From: Actinomycetes bacterium
GTDB taxonomy: Bacteria > Actinomycetota > Actinomycetes > S36-B12 > UBA5976
Length of the DNA stretch: 50,429 nt
Assembly (NCBI GenBank): GCA_021824095.1
Contig: JAKALQ010000007.1
Coordinates: 1 to 50,429, forward strand
Direction: 5' to 3'
In this document: positions 7,866 to 14,683 of the stretch, piece by piece
How positions within the stretch are numbered: position 1 is the stretch's first letter
Layout of the letters: each line of letters starts with the position of its first letter
Made by a program: the position numbers and the translations under genes
The notes under the pieces: generated by a model
Told to the model about the DNA's origin: nothing
Database searches by the model: none
The model's input: the letters and a program-made list of their open reading frames with translations, nothing else

Positions 7866-8816
7866 CTAGTGCGCGGCTCGTCGCAGCCGGTCGCGCACCG
7901 CCGCGCCGATGCCCTCTGCGGCAGGAAGGACCGCGACGACGTCCGTGAGCCCGCGCTCGTCCGACGCGCGCAGGGCGGCGTAGAGGTCGCGCGCGTAGGC
8001 GCCGACATCAGCGGCGGCGAGCAGGCGCACCATGCCCACCGGTGTGGGCACGCTGGCGTCGGCGATGAGCCCCGCACCGGGCATGCCGAGCGGCTCGTCC
8101 GCCGTTGCGATGTGCACGCTGGCCCGCGGTGCGTAGTGGCTGGCCAGGGTGCCGGACGCGCGCACGGTGCCATCCGGAGCGAGCACATCGAGGCCCGTCG
8201 TCTGCTCCACCATGGCGGCGGTGATGGCACCGGCACGCAGCAACCGTGGCAGGGAGCCGGTGCAGTCGAGGATCGTGGACTCGACGCCGACGGCGCAGGG
8301 GCCGCCGTCGAGGATGGCGTCGTCGTCGGCGAGGTGCGATGCGAGGTCCTCGCGCACATGCGCCGCCGTGGTGGGGCTCACCCGTCCGAAGCGGTTGGCA
8401 CTCGGTGCGGCGACGCCGGTGCCGAGTCGACGGATCACCTCATGCGTCAATGGATGCGCGGGCACGCGCAGGCCGACCGTGCCCTGACCGCCCGTCACCA
8501 CGTCGAGCACCTGAGCGCGCTTCGGCAGGATCAGGGTGAGCGGTCCGGGCCAGTAGGCGGCAGCCAACAGCCGCGCGTACCCGGGGACGTGGGCGGCCCA
8601 CGCGTCAATGTCCGTGGCGTCGGCGAGGTGCACGATGAGTGGATGGTCCGCTGGCCGGCCCTTCACCGCGAAGATGCGGCGCACCGCGTCAGCGTTTGTC
8701 GCGTCCGCGCCCAGGCCGTACACGGTCTCCGTGGGGAGCGCGACGAGCGCACCGCGACGCAGGGCGGCGACGGCAGCATCGATGTCGGCTTCGATCACCC
8801 GCGCATCATCGGGCAT
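7866..8816 (-). CDS. sua5: L-threonylcarbamoyladenylate synthase (Sua5/YwlC)
   Basis: This 316-residue enzyme should form threonylcarbamoyl-AMP from threonine, bicarbonate and ATP for the t6A37 modification of ANN-decoding tRNAs. The YrdC domain has the motifs LVALPTETVYGLGADA (about residues 24-39), FAVKGRPADHPL, the WPGPLT segment and GVAAPSANRFGRVSPT. The length and the RASGTLASHYAPRA linker (about residues 210-225) place it in the two-domain Sua5 class, not the short TsaC class. The start MPDDAR is taken at 8816. The response-regulator gene starts divergently only 29 bp away, so their promoters must be packed together or overlap. Confidence 0.93.
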   Translation of the reverse strand: MPDDARVIEADIDAAVAALRRGALVALPTETVYGLGADATNADAVRRIFAVKGRPADHPLIVHLADATDIDAWAAHVPGYARLLAAAYWPGPLTLILPKRAQVLDVVTGGQGTVGLRVPAHPLTHEVIRRLGTGVAAPSANRFGRVSPTTAAHVREDLASHLADDDAILDGGPCAVGVESTILDCTGSLPRLLRAGAITAAMVEQTTGLDVLAPDGTVRASGTLASHYAPRASVHIATADEPLGMPGAGLIADASVPTPVGMVRLLAAADVGAYARDLYAALRASDERGLTDVVAVLPAAEGIGAAVRDRLRRAAH

Positions 8817-8833
8817 CGGACGCGTGCAACGTG

Positions 8834-8839
8834 AATAAT
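8834..8839 (+). promoter_or_regulatory. Putative -10 for leaderless response-regulator mRNA
   Basis: AATAAT ends 6 nt before the ATG at 8846. No Shine-Dalgarno is needed if transcription starts at the ATG. The box lies in the 29-bp divergent gap shared with sua5. Confidence 0.4.
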
Positions 8840-8845
8840 GGGGGC

Positions 8846-9481
8846 ATGACGTGGCGCGTGCTCGTGGTCGAGGATGACGGGCTGACTCGTTCAAGTGTGG
8901 CCTCCGCACTGCGCCTGCAGGGCATGGAGATCATCGGTGAGGCAGCGGGAGCCTCCGATGCCATGCGCTTCGCGCAGGCCGGGAACCCGGACATCGCCGT
9001 GCTCGACCTCGACCTTGGTGCCGGGCCGAACGGTGCCGACATCGCCGTGGCCCTGCGGCGGCTCAACCCCGCCATTGGCATCGTTGTGCTCACCACCTAC
9101 GACTCGCCGCGGTTGCTCGCCTCGCAGGCGCCGGACCTGCCACCGCGCACCGTGTTCCTGCGCAAGCGGGACATCGAGACGGTTGCCGACCTCGTGCGTG
9201 CGGTGCGCCTCAGCGCCGAACCACGGGGCCGGGGTGTCATCTCCACGCCGGGCCTCGCCGAGAACTTCACCGATGCCCAGTTGGCGATCATGCGGGCGGT
9301 GGCCGATGGCCTCACCAACGCCGAGATCGCGCGTCGCCGCAACGTCTCGGAGCGCGCCGTCGAGCAGATGATGCGGCGCATCGCACATCGCCTCGGCCTG
9401 CCCGGCGACCCCACCGCCTTCAACCAGCGTGTGCAGCTCACGCGTGCGTACCTCGAGATGACGGGCAATGTCGCCCGATGA
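8846..9481 (+). CDS. LuxR/NarL-type response regulator
   Basis: This 211-residue two-component regulator has a receiver domain at residues 1-120: the acidic pair is in VVEDDGL, the phosphoacceptor Asp in DIAVLDLDLG (near residue 54), and the conserved Thr/Lys positions in VVLTTYDS and FLRKRDIE. The C-terminal HTH (about residues 145-195) reads FTDAQLAIMRAVADGLTNAE, then IARRRNVSERAVEQMMRRI. The following sensor kinase overlaps by 14 bp, so the two form one transcript and very likely a cognate pair. The start is supported by the upstream AATAAT box and by the receiver fold beginning at once. The signal and target genes are unknown. Confidence 0.9.
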   Translation: MTWRVLVVEDDGLTRSSVASALRLQGMEIIGEAAGASDAMRFAQAGNPDIAVLDLDLGAGPNGADIAVALRRLNPAIGIVVLTTYDSPRLLASQAPDLPPRTVFLRKRDIETVADLVRAVRLSAEPRGRGVISTPGLAENFTDAQLAIMRAVADGLTNAEIARRRNVSERAVEQMMRRIAHRLGLPGDPTAFNQRVQLTRAYLEMTGNVAR

Positions 9482-11234
9482 CAGTGGCGTTGTTGCCGCG
9501 CTGCGGCGCCTGAACGAGGCCGTCTCCTCCGGCGCGATCCTTGCCCCGGTACCGGTCCTCGTCATGGCTGGCACCGGGGCCGTCATGTCGCTCGTCGGCC
9601 AGGTGTCACTGCTGGAGAGCTGGTACACATTCACTGCGAGCCTCATCGCGTCGGCACTCGGCACCCTCGTCATCGCCCTCCCGCTCCTCGCGCTGGGGGT
9701 CGCCGTGCGGCGGTCTGCACGACCGGTACCGACGGCCGTCATGGTGGTGCTCTTCCTCATCGTCGGCGGCAGCCGCATGTGGGTCGTCGCGGATGGCCGA
9801 CGCATGCTCGGCGTGGCCGCGGTGTTCACCAATGCGGAGCGGATCCTCGTCGGCGCCGCGCAGGGGCTCACCTGGCTGGGCATCGCGAGCGTCTACTACG
9901 CCGCGCGTGATCGGTTTGCTGCTGCTCGCGCTGTGGTGCTCGAGGAACAGGCCCTCATCGAGGAGCGGGCGCGACGCCAGTCCGCGCTCTCCGGCGCGTT
10001 GGCGCGTGAGTTGGCGACGACGGTGGACCGTCGTGTCTCGGACTCGGTGGCCCGCTCACGACGGCTCGTGCGGGATGCCCTCGACCTTGCGGACTCGGTG
10101 GACGTGCTGCGACGGGTGGCCGCAAGCCTGCGCACCACGATCGACGACGAGATCCGGCCCATGTCGCATCGCCTCTGGACCGAGGCGCCAGCAGAGCAGA
10201 TGCGGCTCACCGTCCGCATGGTGCTGCGGCTCGGCTGCTATGCCCGGCCCTACCCGCTCGCCGCCATCGCCGCGGTCGGGATGCTGAGCGGCATTGGGGT
10301 GGCGCTGGCGATGCCCGACGGCCCGGGCGCCATCGGCATGCTCGTCCTCCTCATCCTCTCGACCATCGCGGTGCTGCATCTGGTGGATCGGCTCATGCGA
10401 CATCCGGGCGTGCCCGACGCCACCGCCTTCTGGACGGGTGTCATCGCGTCGGAGGCCGTCGTCGCGCTCGTCCCCATCGCGCACCCGCTGCTCGGATGGT
10501 CGGGTGACCAGGTGCAGTACTGGATGCTGCTCTTTGCCGTTGGCAAGGCCATCATCATCGTCTCGATCTCCGTGGCCCTCGGCCTCACTGGCACCTGGGC
10601 GTCGGTGCTGGAACGTGCGCGGGCGAGCCTCAGCGAGATCGAGGTGACGCAGCGGATCGAGGCCCGCGGTCTCGCGGAGGCCAGTCGCCTCCTTGCGCGG
10701 CACCTGCACTCGTCGCTGCAGGGACGGCTCATGGCCATCGTGCTCGAACTTGAGCGGGCGGCCGACGATGCCGATCGCAGTGTGGCCGAGGAGGCGCTGC
10801 ACCGGCTCGAGGCGCTGCTCGACACCCCCATCGTGCAGGCGATCGAACGCCCACCCGTCGACTTGGCGCCCGCGCTCACGGCGCTCGTGCGTGAATGGTC
10901 GGCCATCGCCGACGTGCACCTGACGATCGACGTGCCCGGAGCCATCACCGAGCCACAGGTGGTTGTCGGCGTCGTCGAGGAGGCGCTCTCGAATGCGGTG
11001 CGACACGGGCATGCCACTCGTGTGGACATCAGCATCGCGCAGGAGGGTGCCGACGTGCGCATCCTCGTCGTGAACGACGGCACCATGACGGCGTCGCGCG
11101 GTGCGGGGCTGGGCACGCGCTGGTTCGATGCCGTGAGCCCCGACTCCTGGGTGCTTGAGGAGCGCAGCGACGGCGCCGGTATCGTGCTCGACGTGCGACT
11201 GCGGGATGCGGTCGCGGGGGAGGTGGTGCGATGA
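9468..11234 (+). CDS. Membrane sensor histidine kinase with two four-helix bundles
   Basis: This 588-residue protein has four hydrophobic helices at about residues 20-145, a helical cytoplasmic stretch at about 150-245, four more helices at about 258-380, and a soluble C-terminal kinase core. The dimerisation segment RHLHSSLQGRLMAIVLEL (near residue 410) resembles the HisKA_3 type that partners LuxR regulators. The ATPase domain shows an N-box (VEEALSNAVRHG) and a glycine-rich lid (GAGLGTRWFD), but the D-x-G box is weak (VVNDGTM). It is coupled to the upstream regulator and, through ATGA, to the downstream hydrolase. The repeated bundle-plus-helix layout suggests internal duplication. Confidence 0.82.
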   Translation: MSPDDSGVVAALRRLNEAVSSGAILAPVPVLVMAGTGAVMSLVGQVSLLESWYTFTASLIASALGTLVIALPLLALGVAVRRSARPVPTAVMVVLFLIVGGSRMWVVADGRRMLGVAAVFTNAERILVGAAQGLTWLGIASVYYAARDRFAAARAVVLEEQALIEERARRQSALSGALARELATTVDRRVSDSVARSRRLVRDALDLADSVDVLRRVAASLRTTIDDEIRPMSHRLWTEAPAEQMRLTVRMVLRLGCYARPYPLAAIAAVGMLSGIGVALAMPDGPGAIGMLVLLILSTIAVLHLVDRLMRHPGVPDATAFWTGVIASEAVVALVPIAHPLLGWSGDQVQYWMLLFAVGKAIIIVSISVALGLTGTWASVLERARASLSEIEVTQRIEARGLAEASRLLARHLHSSLQGRLMAIVLELERAADDADRSVAEEALHRLEALLDTPIVQAIERPPVDLAPALTALVREWSAIADVHLTIDVPGAITEPQVVVGVVEEALSNAVRHGHATRVDISIAQEGADVRILVVNDGTMTASRGAGLGTRWFDAVSPDSWVLEERSDGAGIVLDVRLRDAVAGEVVR

Positions 11235-12043
11235 CGGTCGAGACCCTGCGTTCGGCCGACGGCACCCGCATCGTCGCCGAGGTCACCGGGGACGGCCCTC
11301 GCACCTTCGTCATCGCCCATGGCCTCACGGGCCACCGTGCACGGGCTGGTGTGCGGCTCATCACCCAATGGTTCGCACAGCATGGACGGGTGGTCGTCTT
11401 CGATCAACGAGGCCATGGCCAGTCCGGCGGTGCCAGCACGCTGGGGTATCGGGAGCCGCTTGACCTCGATGTCGCGTGCGCGTGGGCCCGCACCCTGTCG
11501 GATGCGCCACTCGTCACCGTCGGCTTCTCGCTCGGCGCCTCGGTGGCCCTGCGGCATGCAGCACTCGCCAGCGCACCCGAGCGGGCGTCCGCGATCGACG
11601 CCGCCATCACGGTGCGTGAGCGGCCCGATGCCACGGCGCTCGTGAGCGGCGTGGGGGAGTGGTACTTCCGCGGCACCCACATCATGGATCGGTTGGGGCG
11701 GCTCATCGAGACGCCCTGGGGACGGGTCGCCATCCGGGCGACGCAGGGCGTGCGCGTGTCCATGGGTGACTGGCCACCGCGGCCGACCGCGCCAGCGGCG
11801 GACATCCCGACGCAGCCGTCGGCCTGTGCCGCGCTCATCGGTGGCCCGTTGCTCTTCGTGCACGGCGATCGCGATCACTACTTCCCGCCCGAGCACAGCG
11901 CGCGCGTCCACGCTGCCGCGGTCGCAGCCGGCAATGACCGCGCAACACTGTGGATCGAGCCCGGGATGGGCCACGCAGAGCACGGCACGAGTGAGCAGCT
12001 CGTACGGCGCATCGCGGATTGGGCGGCCACGGCAACCTCCTGA
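11231..12043 (+). CDS. Alpha/beta hydrolase fold protein
   Basis: This 270-residue protein has a clear alpha/beta-hydrolase triad: the nucleophile elbow GFSLGAS (Ser100), an acid in FVHGDRDHYF (near residue 215) and His in GMGHAEHG (near residue 248). The oxyanion region is AHGLTGHRAR and FDQRGHGQS follows, as in esterases and lipases of the Hydrolase_4 group. No signal peptide is seen, so it should act in the cytoplasm. Its start overlaps the kinase stop (ATGA), making it the third gene of the two-component operon; it may be an effector or simply co-expressed. The substrate is not predictable. Confidence 0.87.
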   Translation: MTVETLRSADGTRIVAEVTGDGPRTFVIAHGLTGHRARAGVRLITQWFAQHGRVVVFDQRGHGQSGGASTLGYREPLDLDVACAWARTLSDAPLVTVGFSLGASVALRHAALASAPERASAIDAAITVRERPDATALVSGVGEWYFRGTHIMDRLGRLIETPWGRVAIRATQGVRVSMGDWPPRPTAPAADIPTQPSACAALIGGPLLFVHGDRDHYFPPEHSARVHAAAVAAGNDRATLWIEPGMGHAEHGTSEQLVRRIADWAATATS

Positions 12044-12169
12044 TGCCGGTCGACCCATGGGCTCGTGCTTGGGGGTGCGAGCCGATGGCAGCGGCGAAGG
12101 CTTTGCAGCCGAGGCATCCGCTCGCGGACGTCCGGGCGGGGGCATGCCCCGCCGCGCTTTCCTCTGCAC
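12044..12169 (+). other. Structured intergenic/leader region upstream of the thioredoxin gene
   Basis: Four local structures lie in 126 bp. An imperfect hairpin pairs 12060-12068 with 12075-12083. A GCGG/CCGC-closed element (about 12090-12120) has an inner GGCT-TTGC-AGCC hairpin. CGGACGTCCG (12125-12134) is a palindrome. A 7-bp hairpin GGCGGGG/CCCCGCC (12135-12153) is followed by a CT-rich run. It could be a terminator for the hydrolase gene or a regulatory leader. It matches no riboswitch consensus I know. Confidence 0.35.
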
Positions 12170-12580
12170 ATGGTCACCGTCATCGTCGTGCTCGTGCTCG
12201 CCAGCGCCTTCGGCGTGTGGCGTCGGCTCGCTGATGGTCGCGTGCGACGGGTTGCGGATGCGGTGGACACCACACCGTTCGCAGCCTTCGGGCCGCTCGG
12301 CTCGCGCGCGACGATCGTGCAGTTCTCGTCGACGTTCTGCGCCCCGTGTCGTGCGGCCAAGGCCGTGGCGCGCGACATCGTCTCGACCATGACGGGCGTG
12401 ACCCACCTGGAGATCGACGCCGAGCGTCACCTGGAACTCGCGACGGCCCACGGCGTGCAGCGCACGCCGACGGTGCTCGTGCTCGATGGCCGCGGGCGAC
12501 TCAGTGCCCGCATCGTGGGCGTGCCAAAGCGCGACGCGCTGCTCGAGGCGCTCGACGATCGGCGCTTCGAGAACCTCTGA
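12170..12580 (+). CDS. Membrane-anchored thioredoxin-fold protein (ThiX-like)
   Basis: This 136-residue protein has an N-terminal hydrophobic anchor (TVIVVLVLASAFGVW) followed by a thioredoxin domain with the redox motif FCAPC (CxxC, near residue 59). The cis-proline segment appears as VQRTPTVLVLDGRGRL near residue 104. The likely topology puts the domain either in the cytoplasm or outside, depending on anchor orientation; the following WRRLADGRVRR would favour the cytoplasm. ATG 12170 is chosen because it begins the anchor; the frame stays open upstream to 12065 but encodes no recognisable sequence. In Mycobacterium a thioredoxin called ThiX lies close to glnR, as here. Confidence 0.8.
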   Translation: MVTVIVVLVLASAFGVWRRLADGRVRRVADAVDTTPFAAFGPLGSRATIVQFSSTFCAPCRAAKAVARDIVSTMTGVTHLEIDAERHLELATAHGVQRTPTVLVLDGRGRLSARIVGVPKRDALLEALDDRRFENL

Positions 12581-12604
12581 CCCGACGATCCTGCGTACGC
12601 CACA

Positions 12605-12644
12605 ACCTCTGCCCCAGAGGTGTTCCGGCCGCATCCATGCGGCC
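12605..12644 (+). other. Two adjacent perfect hairpins between thioredoxin and DUF4395 genes
   Basis: ACCTCTG/CAGAGGT (12605-12611 with 12615-12621) is followed by GGCCGCAT/ATGCGGCC (12627-12634 with 12637-12644). Neither has a U-run. They may be a processing or attenuation site, or tandem weak terminators. Confidence 0.35.
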
Positions 12645-12693
12645 ATGCCCATTCCCGTGCCACACCCACGCACCGCCCTCGAAGGACCAACCC

Positions 12694-13131
12694 ATGCAGC
12701 AGATCGACGCCCGCAGCCCGCGCTTTGGCGCCGCCATCACCACACTCGTCCTCGCCGTCAGCCTCATCGTCGGCCCCGGCGCACTCGGCACCGTGCTTAT
12801 CGCCTGGCAGGTGGTGGCCTTCGCGTTCGGATCCATCGTCGGGCCCTCGGCGCAGCCGTATGGCCGTCTCTACGCCGCGGTCGTGAAGCCCCGCCTGCGT
12901 GGCCCGGTGCCGCTCGAGCCTGCCGCACCGCCGCGCTTCGCGCAGACCGTCGGCCTCGTGTTCGCCATCCTCGGGCTGCTCGGTGCACTGCTGGGCCAGG
13001 GATCGGTGTTCTCCGTGGCGGTGGGCCTCGCCCTCGCCGCCGCCTTCCTCAATGCCGCCTTCGACTTCTGCCTCGGCTGCGAGCTGTACCTGCGCGTGCA
13101 GCGCCTGCGCGGGGCCGTGCGTCCGGCCTGA
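12694..13131 (+). CDS. DUF4395 family membrane protein
   Basis: This 145-residue protein matches DUF4395. It opens MQQIDARSPRFGAAIT, has two hydrophobic hairpins (about residues 12-48 and 85-125), and ends with the conserved cysteine motif FDFCLGCELY (Cys at about residues 127 and 130), which sits at the end of the last helix. DUF4395 genes commonly neighbour thioredoxin and sulfurtransferase genes in actinobacteria, so a role in sulfur relay or thiol redox across the membrane is reasonable but unproven. The start has AAGGA (12682-12686), 7 nt upstream. It lies 113 bp after the thioredoxin gene and is convergent with the DsrE gene. Confidence 0.85.
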   Translation: MQQIDARSPRFGAAITTLVLAVSLIVGPGALGTVLIAWQVVAFAFGSIVGPSAQPYGRLYAAVVKPRLRGPVPLEPAAPPRFAQTVGLVFAILGLLGALLGQGSVFSVAVGLALAAAFLNAAFDFCLGCELYLRVQRLRGAVRPA

Positions 13132-13167
13132 GCGACAGCAGGCGGGGATCGGTCGGGTCGTCGACGT

Positions 13168-13527
13168 TCAGTAGACGAGGGCCCGGGCGTCGGGTGCCAT
13201 GATCTCGTCGACGAAGCCCATGGCACCGGCGATGCGGACGCCGGGCAGCAGCGCCTCCGCCGTGAGGTCCCGTCGGGCCAGGCACTGGCTGCACGCGGTG
13301 AGTCGGGCGTCGGCGAGCACGAGGGCGACGGCGTCCTCGAAGGGCTGCGCGCCATCGAGGTGCACCGTCGCCGCGTACCCGGGGGTGGCGAAGCGGACAG
13401 CCTCACCGGTGAGCCACACGCTCACGTCGACGCCGGCTGCGATCGCCGCGCTGGCGACGTTCCAGCCCTGGTTGCAGCGTTCGAGGGCCTCGGGGCCGCT
13501 CGTGATCTTCACAACGAGACGCGACAT
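13168..13527 (-). CDS. DsrE-family protein
   Basis: This 119-residue single-domain protein has the DsrE/F-like opening SRLVVKITSGPEALERCNQG, followed by ASAAIAAGVDVSVWLTGEAV. A conserved-position CSQC pair (LTACSQCLARRDL, about residues 79-82) could carry persulfide or act in a sulfur relay. Family members transfer sulfur in tRNA thiolation or dissimilatory pathways; the small cytosolic type here has no assigned substrate. It pairs by context with the thioredoxin and DUF4395 proteins. The ATG lies 7 nt downstream of TAGCAT, indicating a leaderless transcript. It is divergent from the 36-residue gene, with only 32 bp between the start codons. Confidence 0.83.
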   Translation of the reverse strand: MSRLVVKITSGPEALERCNQGWNVASAAIAAGVDVSVWLTGEAVRFATPGYAATVHLDGAQPFEDAVALVLADARLTACSQCLARRDLTAEALLPGVRIAGAMGFVDEIMAPDARALVY

Positions 13528-13534
13528 GCGCCGA

Positions 13535-13540
13535 ATGCTA
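13535..13540 (-). promoter_or_regulatory. Putative -10 for leaderless dsrE-like mRNA
   Basis: On the minus strand TAGCAT ends 7 nt before the ATG at 13527. It is separated by only 6 bp from the opposing -10 at 13547-13552, so polymerase could not occupy both promoters at once. Confidence 0.5.
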
Positions 13541-13546
13541 GGCCGG

Positions 13547-13552
13547 TACACT
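13547..13552 (+). promoter_or_regulatory. Putative -10 for leaderless small-peptide/nitrobindin/fur mRNA
   Basis: TACACT ends 7 nt before the ATG at 13560. It would drive the small-peptide, nitrobindin-like and fur genes. Confidence 0.5.
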
Positions 13553-13559
13553 CCTCGGC

Positions 13560-13670
13560 ATGACGCAGATCGTGGAGACGAGCTACCTCACCGCCCTCGT
13601 CGTTGCCATCGTGGCGATCGTCGGTGTGGCCGCAATCGTCATCGGGAAGCTCTTCAAGGGTCAGGCCTGA
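13560..13670 (+). CDS. 36-residue single-helix membrane peptide
   Basis: This short open frame begins MTQIVETSYLTALVVAIVAI and ends GKLFKGQA. Residues 9-29 form one strongly hydrophobic helix followed by a basic tail, so the peptide should span the membrane with the C-terminus inside. Support for its reality: an upstream TACACT 7 nt before the ATG, typical codon use, and a stop codon overlapping the next start (TGATG), which couples it to the nitrobindin-like gene. I know no named family for it. Small membrane peptides of this kind often modulate a partner protein, but nothing here identifies one. Confidence 0.65.
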   Translation: MTQIVETSYLTALVVAIVAIVGVAAIVIGKLFKGQA

Positions 13671-14200
13671 TGGCCCAGCCCGACCAGCTCGCGGGCGTGC
13701 ACCCGGACATCGCGCACCTCTCGTGGCTCGTCGGGCGTTGGCGCGGCATCGGCGAGGGTGACCTGCCCGGGCATGGGCCCTTCCGCTACGAGGAGATCGT
13801 CGAGTTCGCCACCGACGGTCGTCCGTTCCTTGAGTACCGCTCGGTCTCGTGGATCCTCGGCGACGAGAACGAGCGCGTGCGCCCGTCGCACACGGAGAGC
13901 GGGTACTGGCGCCCGGCGCCGGAGAACGGCGTCGAGGCCACCATCTGCAACCACCACGGCATCGCCGAACTGTGGCTCGGCACGGTGAGCGTCACGGGCA
14001 TCGTCGACGCCCGCATCACCGGCGCCAAGCTCGAGGTCCACACGAGCAAGTACATCCGCACCCCCAGCGCGCCCCCGGTGCACGACGGGACGCGCATCTA
14101 CGGCCTCGTCAATGGCGAGTTGCTCATGGCCTTCGACCTGGCCACGTCCGCCACGGACCCACAGGCACCCCACGTCTGGATTCGGATGCAGCGCGCATGA
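13670..14200 (+). CDS. Nitrobindin-like/FABP-like beta-barrel protein
   Basis: This 176-residue protein has the nitrobindin (THAP4-type heme-binding) signature GRWRGIGEGDLPG near residue 24, then FRYEEIVEF and alternating strands through the barrel (ATICNHHGIAELWLG). A late histidine in APHVWIRMQR is in the expected region for the proximal heme ligand, though the surroundings differ from well-studied nitrobindins. Family members bind ferric heme and react with NO or peroxynitrite. The Mycobacterium homologue (Rv0813c, as I recall) also lies near glnR. The start overlaps the small-peptide stop by one base, and fur overlaps the 3' end. Confidence 0.85.
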   Translation: MAQPDQLAGVHPDIAHLSWLVGRWRGIGEGDLPGHGPFRYEEIVEFATDGRPFLEYRSVSWILGDENERVRPSHTESGYWRPAPENGVEATICNHHGIAELWLGTVSVTGIVDARITGAKLEVHTSKYIRTPSAPPVHDGTRIYGLVNGELLMAFDLATSATDPQAPHVWIRMQRA

Positions 14201-14634
14201 GCCAGGCCGACTGGGACCGCCGCCTCCACGCCCACGGCTACCGCATCACCCCGCAGCGGCAGTTGGTGCTGCAGGCCGTCGAGACCCTTCGCCACGGCAC
14301 CCCGGAGGAACTGCTCGCCGAGGTGCAGCGGCATGCCGCTGGCGTGAACCTGTCCACCATCTACCGTGCCCTCGAGGTGCTCGAGCAGGTGGGGCTCGTC
14401 ACGCATTCGCACATCGGCCATGGGGCGCCGACGTACCACACCATCGACGAGGTCACGCACATCCACCTCGCGTGCGATGCCTGCGGCACGGTGGAGTCGG
14501 TACCGGCCGACGTGCTCGAGCCGGTCGCCCGCGCCCTGCGCGCCGACCGCGGCTTCGACATCGACGTCTCGCATGTGTCGTTTCACGGCCGCTGCCGCGC
14601 CTGCATCGAGTCCGGCCGCAACGGCCGTCACTGA
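14197..14634 (+). CDS. Fur-family metal-dependent regulator
   Basis: This 145-residue regulator has the N-terminal winged helix (GYRITPQRQLVLQAVETL, and GVNLSTIYRALEVLEQVGLV as the recognition region) and a metal-binding half. The motif THIHLACDACGTVES contains sensor-site histidines and the first CxxC; the second, HGRCRACIE, completes a Cys4 structural zinc site. The histidines in YHTIDEVTHIHLAC fit the regulatory metal site. It starts on the ATGA that ends the nitrobindin gene, so it is co-expressed with a heme/redox protein. Whether it senses Fe, Zn or peroxide (PerR-like) cannot be decided from sequence. Confidence 0.9.
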   Translation: MSQADWDRRLHAHGYRITPQRQLVLQAVETLRHGTPEELLAEVQRHAAGVNLSTIYRALEVLEQVGLVTHSHIGHGAPTYHTIDEVTHIHLACDACGTVESVPADVLEPVARALRADRGFDIDVSHVSFHGRCRACIESGRNGRH

Positions 14635-14683
14635 CGAGGGAAGGCACGCCGCTCCTGCGGCGTTGCAGGCCACAGGAGGACGC

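Noticed and set aside
12044..12169. Known riboswitch classes (SAM-IV, cobalamin, TPP, c-di-AMP) before the thioredoxin gene
   Set aside because: The conserved core words of these classes were not found; only generic GC hairpins are present.
10250..12673. Open frame of about 800 codons on the minus strand
   Set aside because: It is antisense to the kinase, hydrolase and thioredoxin genes and its translation is low-complexity.
13535..13560. Possible tRNA or small RNA gene in the dsrE-nitrobindin gap
   Set aside because: The gap is too short and shows promoter boxes and a start codon, not a cloverleaf.
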